Origin: Syntrophobacteraceae bacterium
GTDB taxonomy: Bacteria; Desulfobacterota; Syntrophobacteria; Syntrophobacterales; Syntrophobacteraceae
DNA length: 50,947 nt
Direction: 5' to 3'
Assembly: GCA_025453975.1 (NCBI GenBank)
Contig: JALOPI010000050.1
Location: 1 to 50,947 of the forward strand
Shown here: piece after piece, positions 28,707 to 37,284 of the stretch
Layout: every line of letters starts with the position of its first letter
How positions within the stretch are numbered: the stretch's first letter is position 1
Translations under genes and position numbers: made by a program
The notes under the pieces: model-generated
Databases searched by the model: none
The model's input: only the letters and a program-made list of their open reading frames with translations
What the model was told of the DNA's origin: nothing

Positions 28707-31700
28707 ATGTCGCCGCCCCGCAGCATGATCCAAAAACGAAACATCGCCGCCATGGTCATCAGCTTTGGACTTCTGGGCTGCCTGGCTTTCCTCCTCATCG
28801 CCAACTACCAGTCCATCTCCCTCCTCCGCCGATCGACCCTGGACCTGGTACAGCATCATGCGGAGAAACGATCGGCCACCTTGAGCTGCTATTTCCTGGA
28901 GCGCAAGGATGATCTTCGTTACCTCTCGGACACCATCGAACGGGCATCTCTCCTCGATGGTCAAAGGCAGGGTGGTCCATCCGCCGAAACGGGGCTTCAT
29001 TCGGCGCGGGAGGCCATGGTCGGAGCCTTCGAGAGGATTCTCGAGCGCAAGACCCTCGGCATCTATCAAGTCTACTCCCAGATCGCCTTCCTGGAGCCCG
29101 GCGGCCACATCGGCATGAGCCGGAGCGCCGAAGCTCCGGACACATCGGCGTATTCCGAAATCTCGGGTGTTCTCGACCCCGCGGATCCCAATCCCAGAAT
29201 CGTGGCGTGGCAGAGCCGTGACGGGAGCCATCAAGTCCTGCTGGCCCTGCCCCAGTATCATCAATCGACCTACTGGGGCCACATCCTGGCCTCCCTCTCC
29301 ATGGAGACGCTCAGCGAGAGGCTTTTCAGGGATTCGGCCCTTTCCACCGAGCAGACTTCCTGTGTCATCACTGACCAAGGCAAGATCCTCTGGCTCAGGA
29401 TGGAATCCCCACGACCCGGGGGATCGCCTCCTCTACCCAGGACCGCCGATTTACCCCAGGGCCGCCCCTTTCGCTTTTCTCACGCCAATGATCGCGGCGG
29501 AGAAACGCCCTACATCGCCCTGAAGGTCGACATTCCCGGAACGCCACTCAGTCTGGTGAATGTCTATCCCGCTGTCCAGGTCATGGGCCGAACGGAGCCC
29601 GCCCTGCTGCTGGTGGGCATTGCCATACTCTCCATTCTCCTCTTTACCGGCATGGCCTGGATCCTGCGCGTGAACACACGCAACCAGATCCTCGAAGCGA
29701 GACTGGACGAAGCCTCCAAGGGGAGGAGCCTTGTGGAGGAGGCCAACCTGGCCCTGGCCCAGGAGAACGCCGAGCGGCTGCGCACCGAAGCGGCTCTGAG
29801 GGAGAGCGAGCAGCGCTATCGGGATCTGACGGACCTTCTGCCGCAGCCCATCTTCGAGATCAATGCGGACGGATGGCTCACATTCGCCAATCATGCCGCA
29901 CTCGACGTCTTCGGGTATTCGCCGGAAGACATGACCGGCGGTCTCCATGCCCTCCAATTCATGGCTCCCCAGGAGCGGGCCAGGGCCAGCGAGAACATAC
30001 GGCGCCGCTTCGCCGGCGAAGTGTTCCCCACGTCGGAGTATATCGCCCAGCGCAAGGATGGCAGCCGTTTTCCCATCATCATCTACACTTCGCCCATCAT
30101 GAAGGACGAGACCCCCGCCGGGATGAGGGGCATCATCATCGATGCCACGGAACAGAAGCGCATCGAGCTGGAGAAGGAGGCCACCATCGACATCCTGCGC
30201 CTCATGAGCTCCAGCCTGAACATCGAGGACCTGAGCCAGGCGATCATCCAGCGGCTCTGCTCTTCCCTGGGCTGTGACGCGGTGAGGATCCGGGTGAACT
30301 GGGAAAGCACCTGCATCGTATCCAAGGGGAACGATCTCAGCGACCCTCCCGCGGCCCATGTCTCCAATCACTCGTGCCAGTCCAGTCCGCGGCTGTCCGT
30401 CGACGGCAACGGAGACAGTGGCCGCGCGCCGACTTGCCTCTGCGATGAGATGCTGCGCCGGTATGGCCCTGCCGACGAGCCATCCGCCAGCTTGACGGGG
30501 AGCGGCACCCTGGTCCTCGTGCAGGCTTCCAGCGTTCTTTCCCAGGCCGCCCGGGACGAGCCATGTCTCTCCCATTGTCCCCACCTCCATGATCTGAGTG
30601 CTTTCGACTCCCTGCTCATGGTCCCCCTGAGGTTCGGGCGCAAGCAGCTCGGGTCGCTTTATCTCTGCGACCGCGGCCCTGAGTTCTTCAACCCCACCCA
30701 GATAGCCTTCGTGGAACGGATCGCCGAGAGCATCGCCAGCGCTCTCGCTCAGCGCTGCGCCGATCAGGAGCGCAACCGGCTCACCTCGGTGGTGGAGCAG
30801 GCCGCCGAAACGATCATCATCACCGATCCCCGGGGAACGATATGCTATGTGAACCCTGCATTCGAAAAAGTCACTGGATACAGCAGGGAAGAAGTCCTCA
30901 GCCAGAATGTCAGGATTCTGAAAAGCGGAATGCACTCCTCGGTATTCTATCGAGACATCAAAAGAGCACTCGACAAAGGGGATACGTGGTCAGGCCGACT
31001 CATCAACCGCAGGAAAGATGGGTCCATATACGAGGAAGAGGGCACCATTTCCCCCGTTCGAGATGACTCCGCGAAGATCATCAACTACGTGGCCGTCAAA
31101 AGGGACGTGACCCAGGAGGTCACCCTGGAAAAACAGCTCCAGCAGGCCCAGAAAATGGAAGCGCTGGGAACACTGGCAGGCGGGATCGCTCATGATTTCA
31201 ACAACATCCTGGCTGCCATCCTCGGTTATGCCGAGCTGAGCCTCGGTGAACCGTCAGCGGATGCCCGCCTCAAGGGGCACCTGGAGCAGGTCATCAAGGC
31301 CGGCAAGCGGGCGAGAAGCCTCGTCCAGCAGATTCTGGCCTTCAGCAGGCAATCCGAGCAGGAGCGGAAGCCCGTCCGGCTGGGATCCCTCGTTCAGGAA
31401 GTGCTCAACCTGCTGCGGGCCTCGCTTCCCACCACCATCGACATACGGTTCAAGGGGGAGAGCCAGGATGGGCTGGTCATGGCGGACCCGACCCAGATCC
31501 ATCAGCTCCTCATGAACCTTTGCTCCAATGCGGCCCATGCCATGCAGGAGAAAGGCGGTGACCTCCATCTGGAGCTCTCCAGCAGCAAGGTCGCTCCTCA
31601 TGCCTGGCGCATGGAAGCTGAATTGAGCCCTGCCTCCTACCTCCGCCTGACGGTCAGGGATACGGGGCATGGCATTCCCCCCCACCTCCTGGATCGCATC

Positions 31701-32270
31701 TTCGATCCCTATTTCACGACCAAGGAAAAAGGCACGGGTACGGGACTCGGACTGGCGGTGGCCCACGGCATCGTCGAAAGTCATGAAGGTGTCATTGCCG
31801 TGGAGAGCGAGCCCGGTAAGGGTACCAGTTTCCACGTCTTCCTTCCCATGATCGAAGGAGAGTCGAAGTCCGCCCGGAGCGAGAGCGAGATGCCCCTCGG
31901 CGGCAACGAGAGGATCCTTTTGGTGGACGACGAGGATACCCTCGTCGATCTCGGAACCATGCTGCTCGAAGGCATGGGATACTCGGTCCATGGGCGGACC
32001 AGCAGCCTGGATGCCCTCGAGTCCTTCCGAGAGGACCCGGAGAGCTTCGACCTGGTTATCACCGACATGACCATGCCCCACATGACGGGGGAGGAGCTGG
32101 CCCGGGAAATGCTCAAGATTCGGCCCAGGCTCCCCATCATCCTCTGCACCGGCTTCAGTGAGAACCTGTCCTTTCAGAAGACCCGGGCCATGGGTGTCCG
32201 CGAGATCATGACCAAGCCCTTTCTGATCCGCGACCTGGCACGATCGATTCGAAACGCTCTCAGCGCTTGA
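28707..32270 (+). CDS. hybrid sensor histidine kinase with extracytoplasmic sensor, PAS-GAF-PAS and receiver domain
   Basis: A 1187-residue membrane sensor. Membrane helix about 12-34, a periplasmic sensing region to about 297, second helix about 298-320, coiled linker, PAS (about 370-490), GAF (about 500-690), PAS (about 691-815), HisKA with phospho-acceptor H829 in GGIAHDFNNILAAILGY, HATPase with DTGHGIPPHLLDRIFDPYFTT and GTGLGLAV, and a receiver domain with D1120 in VITDMTMPH. The GAF holds a cysteine cluster (C536, C557, C577, C579, C620, C624). No separate response regulator lies beside it; the next genes (liv) are convergent. ATG at 28725 is an alternative start; neither has a strong ribosome site. 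Signal unknown. Confidence 0.92.
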   Translation: MSPPRSMIQKRNIAAMVISFGLLGCLAFLLIANYQSISLLRRSTLDLVQHHAEKRSATLSCYFLERKDDLRYLSDTIERASLLDGQRQGGPSAETGLHSAREAMVGAFERILERKTLGIYQVYSQIAFLEPGGHIGMSRSAEAPDTSAYSEISGVLDPADPNPRIVAWQSRDGSHQVLLALPQYHQSTYWGHILASLSMETLSERLFRDSALSTEQTSCVITDQGKILWLRMESPRPGGSPPLPRTADLPQGRPFRFSHANDRGGETPYIALKVDIPGTPLSLVNVYPAVQVMGRTEPALLLVGIAILSILLFTGMAWILRVNTRNQILEARLDEASKGRSLVEEANLALAQENAERLRTEAALRESEQRYRDLTDLLPQPIFEINADGWLTFANHAALDVFGYSPEDMTGGLHALQFMAPQERARASENIRRRFAGEVFPTSEYIAQRKDGSRFPIIIYTSPIMKDETPAGMRGIIIDATEQKRIELEKEATIDILRLMSSSLNIEDLSQAIIQRLCSSLGCDAVRIRVNWESTCIVSKGNDLSDPPAAHVSNHSCQSSPRLSVDGNGDSGRAPTCLCDEMLRRYGPADEPSASLTGSGTLVLVQASSVLSQAARDEPCLSHCPHLHDLSAFDSLLMVPLRFGRKQLGSLYLCDRGPEFFNPTQIAFVERIAESIASALAQRCADQERNRLTSVVEQAAETIIITDPRGTICYVNPAFEKVTGYSREEVLSQNVRILKSGMHSSVFYRDIKRALDKGDTWSGRLINRRKDGSIYEEEGTISPVRDDSAKIINYVAVKRDVTQEVTLEKQLQQAQKMEALGTLAGGIAHDFNNILAAILGYAELSLGEPSADARLKGHLEQVIKAGKRARSLVQQILAFSRQSEQERKPVRLGSLVQEVLNLLRASLPTTIDIRFKGESQDGLVMADPTQIHQLLMNLCSNAAHAMQEKGGDLHLELSSSKVAPHAWRMEAELSPASYLRLTVRDTGHGIPPHLLDRIFDPYFTTKEKGTGTGLGLAVAHGIVESHEGVIAVESEPGKGTSFHVFLPMIEGESKSARSESEMPLGGNERILLVDDEDTLVDLGTMLLEGMGYSVHGRTSSLDALESFREDPESFDLVITDMTMPHMTGEELAREMLKIRPRLPIILCTGFSENLSFQKTRAMGVREIMTKPFLIRDLARSIRNALSA

Positions 32271-32363
32271 TGGAGGACATGGCTCGGAGGGATCAAGCTG
32301 GGAGGGTTATGGAGAAGTGAGGCCCTCTGGATTGATGGAAGTCCAAAAAGTCAACAACGTCCC

Positions 32364-33086
32364 CTAACTTCCCAGGTAGGCGGACTGGATTTCAGGATTG
32401 GAGGCCAATTCCTGCGCGGGACCCTGCAGGACGATCTGGCCGACCTCCATGACGTACCCGCGGTGAGCCAGGCGCAGGGCCGCCCGAGCATTTTGCTCCA
32501 CCAGCAGGATCGTAACTCCCGCCCGGTTGATCTCCTCCAGGGTTTTGAAGATGGCCTTGACAAGAAGTGGGGCCAGCCCCAGGCTCGGCTCGTCAAGGAG
32601 CAGGACCCTGGGGGAGCTCATGAGGGCCCTGCCGATGGCCAGCATCTGCTGCTCGCCGCCGCTGAGGGTCCCTCCCAGCTGATCCCGCCTTTCGGCCAAT
32701 CGGGGAAAGAGCGCGTACACGCGATCCATGGCATCCTTCACCCGGGCCCCATCGCGACACACGAAGGCCCCCAGGCTCAGATTCTCCTGGACCGAGAGCG
32801 TTCCGAATATCCGCCTTCCCTCCGGCACCTGGGCGATGCCGCGTTTCACGATTTCATGGCCCGGAAGCCTGTGAAGCTCCGCGTCACCACAGCGAATGGC
32901 CCCGCTCGCAGCCTGCACCAGACCGCTGATCGTCAGCAGGGTGGTGGACTTCCCCGCCCCGTTGGCTCCGAGAATCGCCACGATCTCCCCCTGCCGGACG
33001 GTCAGGTCGATGCCATGAAGGACCTCCACGTTCCCGTACTTCACTCGCAGGCTCTCGATCTCAAGGATGGCTGCCTTACCAGTCAT
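32364..33086 (-). CDS. livF: branched-chain amino acid ABC transporter ATP-binding protein LivF
   Basis: One of two ATPases of the high-affinity branched-chain amino acid importer. The 240-residue protein has Walker A GANGAGKSTT, signature LSGGEQQMLAIGRALM and Walker B VLLLDEPSLGLAP. The start at 33086 overlaps the livG end by 11 bases; the open frame extends further upstream but inside livG. Last gene of livHMGF. Confidence 0.95.
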   Translation of the reverse strand: MTGKAAILEIESLRVKYGNVEVLHGIDLTVRQGEIVAILGANGAGKSTTLLTISGLVQAASGAIRCGDAELHRLPGHEIVKRGIAQVPEGRRIFGTLSVQENLSLGAFVCRDGARVKDAMDRVYALFPRLAERRDQLGGTLSGGEQQMLAIGRALMSSPRVLLLDEPSLGLAPLLVKAIFKTLEEINRAGVTILLVEQNARAALRLAHRGYVMEVGQIVLQGPAQELASNPEIQSAYLGS

Positions 33087-33843
33087 GCTCAGTCCCCAGG
33101 TAGGCCTCGATGACCTTCGAATCGCCCTTGATCTCCTCCGGCGTCCCTTCGGCGATCTTGAGGCCGTACTCCACAACCACGATCCTCTCGCAGACCCGCA
33201 TGACCAGGCTCATGTCGTGCTCGATGAGGAGCAGCGTGATACCACGATCACGAATGGCATGGATCAGATCCACGAGCCGGTTGGTCTCCTGCTCGTTCAT
33301 GCCACCCGCCGGCTCGTCCAGGATCAGGAGCTGGGGAGCCGTTGCCAGGGCGCGGGCGATCTCCAGGAGCCGCTGGCTGCCGTAAGAGAGGTTGCGAGCC
33401 AGCTGCTCAGCCTGCCCCTCCAGCCCCACAAAGCCCAGGTATTTCAAGGCAGTGGCAATTCCCAGCCGCTCCTCCCGCCGCTGGTGTCGCGTGTGGAGCA
33501 GGGATCCCATGAGCCCCGTCTTCATCTGGCAATGATAACCGGCGAGAACATTCTCGAGAGCCGAAAGATTCTGGAACAGGCGAATGGTCTGGAAGGTGCG
33601 CGCAATGCCGCGCATCACGATCCGGTGGGTGAGGAGTCCGACGATGCTCGAGCCGTTGAACTGGATCTCCCCCTGGTCGGGCCGGTAAATCCCCGTGATC
33701 AGGTTGAACACCGTGGTCTTTCCCGCACCGTTGGGACCGATGAGTCCCACGATGGCACCGCCCTCCACGTCGAAGGAGAGATTGGACACGGCAGTCAGCC
33801 CGCCAAAGCTCTTGGTCAGGCGGCCCACGCTCAGGAGACTCAT
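33076..33843 (-). CDS. livG: branched-chain amino acid ABC transporter ATP-binding protein LivG
   Basis: The second ATPase of the importer, 255 residues: Walker A GPNGAGKTTVFNLITG, signature LSYGSQRLLEIARALA (the LivG-type variant of the signature), Walker B LLILDEPAGGMN, and the C-terminal VVVEYGLKIAEGTPEEI. The ATG at 33843 overlaps the livM stop (ATGA). Frame extension to 34044 lies within livM and is not used. Confidence 0.95.
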   Translation of the reverse strand: MSLLSVGRLTKSFGGLTAVSNLSFDVEGGAIVGLIGPNGAGKTTVFNLITGIYRPDQGEIQFNGSSIVGLLTHRIVMRGIARTFQTIRLFQNLSALENVLAGYHCQMKTGLMGSLLHTRHQRREERLGIATALKYLGFVGLEGQAEQLARNLSYGSQRLLEIARALATAPQLLILDEPAGGMNEQETNRLVDLIHAIRDRGITLLLIEHDMSLVMRVCERIVVVEYGLKIAEGTPEEIKGDSKVIEAYLGTEHDW

Positions 33844-34796
33844 GCTCCACCCTCCGGCCCCCCGGCTTCGGGCAGCCGGTAGCGGCGCGGCCTTGCCGGC
33901 AGAAGGCCCTGGGTTCGGAAGATCATCATGGCGACCATGGCCGCCCCGAACAACAGCATGCGAGCGTTGGCAAACCCTCGAAAAACCTCGGGCAGTCCCA
34001 CCACCAGGAAGGCTCCCAGGAGCATGCCCGGAATGGAGCCGCACCCTCCGAGAATGACGATGGCGAACATGATCACCGACTCCCAGAACGTGAAGGACTC
34101 GGGCGAAATGATGGTCATCTTGGCGGCGTAGACATTCCCCGCCATACCGGCCCAGGCGGCCCCCACCACGAAGGAGGCGAGCTTGTAGTGGGCCGTGTTG
34201 ATGCCGCTCCCTTCCGCCGCCGTCTCGTCTTCCCGCAGATAGTTGAGGGCGCGGCCGAAGCGGGAGTACTCCAGGAGATGGAACAGAGCGATCGTCACGC
34301 CGACGAAAGCCCAGATCAGGTAATAGAACTGATGGGGTGTCCGGATGGTCCAGCCCAGGATGCTGGGCCTCGCGATACCGAAAATACCGTTGGACCCTCC
34401 GGTGATGCCGAAAACATCATTGATGAGGGCGATCCTCACGATCTCGCCCACGCCGATGGTGACGATACAGAGGTAGTCGCCCCGCAAATGGATGATGGGC
34501 CGCGCCACGAGCAGGGCAAAAAGCCCCGCGCTGGCGCCGCACACGGGTATGAGCCAAAGGACCGGAATCTGGAGCTGGGTGTTGAGGATGGCCGCCGTGT
34601 AGGCACCCACGGCATAGAACGCGGCGTGGCCCAGGTTGAACAGCCCCGCATGGCCCACGATGAGGTTGAGGCTCATGGCCAAAATCGCGTAGATGCCGAT
34701 GCTGTTCAGCACGTCCACCCAGTAGGGGTTGAGAAAGGCGGGCAGCACGGTCCCCACCAGGCACAGACCACCGTAAGCCCAAGTCATCCGTCCCAT
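33840..34796 (-). CDS. livM: branched-chain amino acid ABC transporter permease LivM
   Basis: Integral membrane permease of 318 residues with about eight to nine helices. Family motifs include YAILAMSLNLIVGHAGLFNLGHAAFYAVGAY split over the first helices, and GRALNYLREDETAAEGSGIN, the coupling-helix region contacting the ATPases. Start and stop overlap livH and livG by ATGA. Confidence 0.94.
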   Translation of the reverse strand: MGRMTWAYGGLCLVGTVLPAFLNPYWVDVLNSIGIYAILAMSLNLIVGHAGLFNLGHAAFYAVGAYTAAILNTQLQIPVLWLIPVCGASAGLFALLVARPIIHLRGDYLCIVTIGVGEIVRIALINDVFGITGGSNGIFGIARPSILGWTIRTPHQFYYLIWAFVGVTIALFHLLEYSRFGRALNYLREDETAAEGSGINTAHYKLASFVVGAAWAGMAGNVYAAKMTIISPESFTFWESVIMFAIVILGGCGSIPGMLLGAFLVVGLPEVFRGFANARMLLFGAAMVAMMIFRTQGLLPARPRRYRLPEAGGPEGGA

Positions 34797-35701
34797 CAGA
34801 CCTTTTCCGCCACCCTTTCACCCAGAAGCCCAGTGGGGCGAACGATGAGAATCAGAATCAAGACCAGAAAAGCGATGGCATCCTTCCACGCCACCGAAAG
34901 GTACGCAGCTCCCATGGCCTCGATGACACCGAGGAGGAGCCCCCCCACCATGGCGCCCGGAATGTTGCCGATGCCTCCGAGGATGGCTGCGGTGAAAGCC
35001 TTGAGCCCGTAGACCCAGCCCATGGTGAAGTTGATCTGGCCGTAGTACAGCCCCACCATCAGCCCCGCGGCGCCCCCGAGGGCGGGCCCGATCATGAACA
35101 CCAGCAGGATCACGCGGTTCACGTCGATCCCCATGAGGCGCGCCGCTCCCTGGTCGATGGCCGCGGCTCGGATGGCCGTGCCGATGCGTGTCTTCTGAAT
35201 GAACAGGTAGAGGACGGTCATGAGTCCCAGCGAGGCCGCCAGCACCAAAACCCGGATCACGGGGACCTGGATGCCGAACAGGCCGATGGCCTTATCGGGC
35301 AGAATGTTCTGGGGATAGACCTGGAAGCGGGCTCCGTAGACGAGCATGATGGCATTCTGCAGAAAGATGGAAGCCCCCAGGGCCGAAACCACCGCCGAGA
35401 GCCGGGGAGATTCCCGCAGGGGCCGGTAAGCCACGCGGTCCAGGAGGGCACCCACCAGGGCGATGAGCCCTACCACCAGGGCCGCCAGGATGACAACTCC
35501 CCAGAAGGGCCCGACACGGTCCGTCAGAAGAAGCGACGTGAGGAGAGTCAGACCGAGGTAAGCACCCAGGGTGAACAGGTCGCTGTGGGCGAAATTGATG
35601 AGCTTGAGGACGCCGTAGACCATCGTGTAGCCAAGGGCGATCAGCGCATAGATGCCTCCGACGGCGAGGCCGTTGGTCAATTGCTGGAAAAACTGTTCCA
35701 T
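34796..35701 (-). CDS. livH: branched-chain amino acid ABC transporter permease LivH
   Basis: Second permease subunit; the N-terminus MEQFFQQLTNGLAVGGIYAL and the following ALGYTMVYGVLKLINFAHSD are typical LivH, and GRVVGLRA-like coupling sequence is represented by TRIGTAIRAAAIDQGAARL. Another ATG at 35737 would add 12 residues; 35701 matches the family length better, although its ribosome site is close. Stop overlaps livM (ATGA). Preceded on the same strand by livJ and a terminator hairpin. Confidence 0.93.
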   Translation of the reverse strand: MEQFFQQLTNGLAVGGIYALIALGYTMVYGVLKLINFAHSDLFTLGAYLGLTLLTSLLLTDRVGPFWGVVILAALVVGLIALVGALLDRVAYRPLRESPRLSAVVSALGASIFLQNAIMLVYGARFQVYPQNILPDKAIGLFGIQVPVIRVLVLAASLGLMTVLYLFIQKTRIGTAIRAAAIDQGAARLMGIDVNRVILLVFMIGPALGGAAGLMVGLYYGQINFTMGWVYGLKAFTAAILGGIGNIPGAMVGGLLLGVIEAMGAAYLSVAWKDAIAFLVLILILIVRPTGLLGERVAEKV

Positions 35702-35810
35702 GGCTCCATGGGTGATTCGGTGAAGCGTTCCGTTCATTCTGAACCGTCTCGAGCTACAGGGGGCACTTCCTGAAACACATGGAAGCTCGATGAGACCAGT
35801 ATCGCCGCCG

Positions 35811-35853
35811 AAAAAACGAATCAGCGCGAGGAAGCCAGCTTCCCCGCGCTGAT
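35811..35853 (-). terminator. strong hairpin terminator between livJ and livHMGF
   Basis: On the minus strand ATCAGCGCG pairs with CGCGCTGAT (35853-35845 and 35828-35820), and inside it GGAAGC pairs with GCTTCC, giving a stem of about 16 positions with one mismatch. It is followed by TCGTTTTTT. It lies 20 bases after the livJ stop and before livH, so it can end most livJ transcripts and let a fraction read into the permease genes. Confidence 0.85.
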
Positions 35854-35873
35854 CGAGCTCCTCGCTGCCCCGC

Positions 35874-36986
35874 CTAAGGCTGCAGGATGAACTCTCCGGT
35901 ATCGCTCACCTTGTAGACCCGATAGACTTCACCGACTCGGTCGCCCTTCTCGTTGAAGGAGATCTTCCCCGTCAAGCCCGGGAAGTCCTTCAGCTGCTTC
36001 TGAAGGTATTCGACCATTTTCATGCTGTCCGTGGCTCCAGTCTTCTCGATGGCGTTGGCCACCACCCGGAAGCCGTCGCCAGCCAGCACGGCATAAATGG
36101 AGCTGGGGGCATTCCCGTATTTCTTGCTGAAGGCGGCCAGGAAGGACTTGGCTTCTTCCGAGGGCAGATCCTTGGGCAAAGGAGCGCTCAGGAAATAGAA
36201 GCCCGCCGCCGCATCCTTGCCGGCGGTCTTGACCAGGTCGGGGTTGTTGGTGGCATCTCCACCCATGAAGGGAACCTTCCAGTTCATCTGTCTGCTCTGT
36301 TTGAGCAGGAGGCCGGCTTCACCGTAGTAGCCCGTGAAGAAGACCATCTCCGGCTGAGCAGCCTTCATCTTGGTCAGGATCGTCGTGTAATCCTGCTCCT
36401 TCGGCGTCAATGCCTCGAAAAACACCACCTCGACGCCCTTGAGAAGCGCCCTGGCTTCATCGGCAAGCCCCTTGGCGTAGGTGCTGTTGTCGTGCAGAAT
36501 GGCCAGCTTTTTCACTCCCAGCTTCTCGATGGTCTGGGCGGCGACCTTGGCCTGCTCATCGTCGCGGGGGCACGTGCGGAAGAAGGTCTTGATACCCTTT
36601 TCAGTCAGTCGGATCGCCGTGGAACCGTTGGCGATCTGCAGGATCTTGGCTTCGCCGAAAATATTCTGGGTGGCCTCGGTCACCGCCGAGCCGTAGGTGC
36701 CGATGACCGCTGCCACGCCCTGGGTCGACAACCGCTGCGCCGCCAGAGCCGCCGTTCTTGGGTCTCCGCCGTCATCCTCGGTCACCACTTCGACCTTCTT
36801 GCCGGCAATACCGCCCTTGGCGTTGATATCCTCGGCCAGAAGCTCCAGAACCTGCTTCATTTCCTGACCTTCACTGGCCCAGGAGCCCGTCATGGGCCCC
36901 ATGAGACCGATCTTCACGGTTTCGGCCCCGTGGGCGGTTCCAAACATCACGCACACCAAGAGAGCCAAGAGTCCCAGTTTCTTCAT
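35874..36986 (-). CDS. livJ: branched-chain amino acid ABC transporter substrate-binding protein
   Basis: Periplasmic binding protein of 370 residues. Signal peptide MKKLGLLALLVCVMFGTAHG, then mature ETVKIGLMGPMTGSWASEGQ, typical of the LivJ/LivK (type I periplasmic binding) family. Conserved parts include AAVIGTYGSAVT and VKKLAILHDNSTYAKGLA. AAGGAGGGG six bases before the ATG fixes the start; the open frame upstream to 37175 is not used. Real ligand (Leu/Ile/Val or another amide or amino acid) cannot be told from sequence. Confidence 0.94.
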   Translation of the reverse strand: MKKLGLLALLVCVMFGTAHGAETVKIGLMGPMTGSWASEGQEMKQVLELLAEDINAKGGIAGKKVEVVTEDDGGDPRTAALAAQRLSTQGVAAVIGTYGSAVTEATQNIFGEAKILQIANGSTAIRLTEKGIKTFFRTCPRDDEQAKVAAQTIEKLGVKKLAILHDNSTYAKGLADEARALLKGVEVVFFEALTPKEQDYTTILTKMKAAQPEMVFFTGYYGEAGLLLKQSRQMNWKVPFMGGDATNNPDLVKTAGKDAAAGFYFLSAPLPKDLPSEEAKSFLAAFSKKYGNAPSSIYAVLAGDGFRVVANAIEKTGATDSMKMVEYLQKQLKDFPGLTGKISFNEKGDRVGEVYRVYKVSDTGEFILQP

Positions 36987-37070
36987 AAACCCCTCCTTGC
37001 GGTCAGGATAGACAATGTTGGTTTTCGGCTGGCTCAGGCGGTCGGAAAGACCCCTTCGATGAGTGGGCGG

Positions 37071-37099
37071 ACCATAGCAGCCAATTGATTTCATGTCAA
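37071..37099 (-). promoter_or_regulatory. predicted sigma70 promoter of livJ
   Basis: On the minus strand TTGACA (37099-37094), a 17-base spacer and TATGGT (37076-37071), about 85 bases before the livJ ATG. It lies in the 298-base gap between divergent livJ and putA. No separate putA promoter is obvious in that gap. Confidence 0.55.
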
Positions 37100-37284
37100 C
37101 TTTAAGGTAATCGTGCAGTTGGGGCTCTTTCCGGTCCGCCGCCGAAGGATCATTTTCAGTCAAGCCATGGACCACACCAGGACCGGATGCTGAAGATCCT
37201 CATGAATCCAAAACCGGCATCCCGAAGCTCGAGACTCGAGAGGCCCTCATCGATTCTCGAGGCGGGAGGCTCCCCGGAGGTACC

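Noticed and set aside
29451-30935. A 494-codon minus-strand open frame inside the hybrid kinase
   Set aside because: Shadow frame; the kinase domains on the plus strand are continuous.
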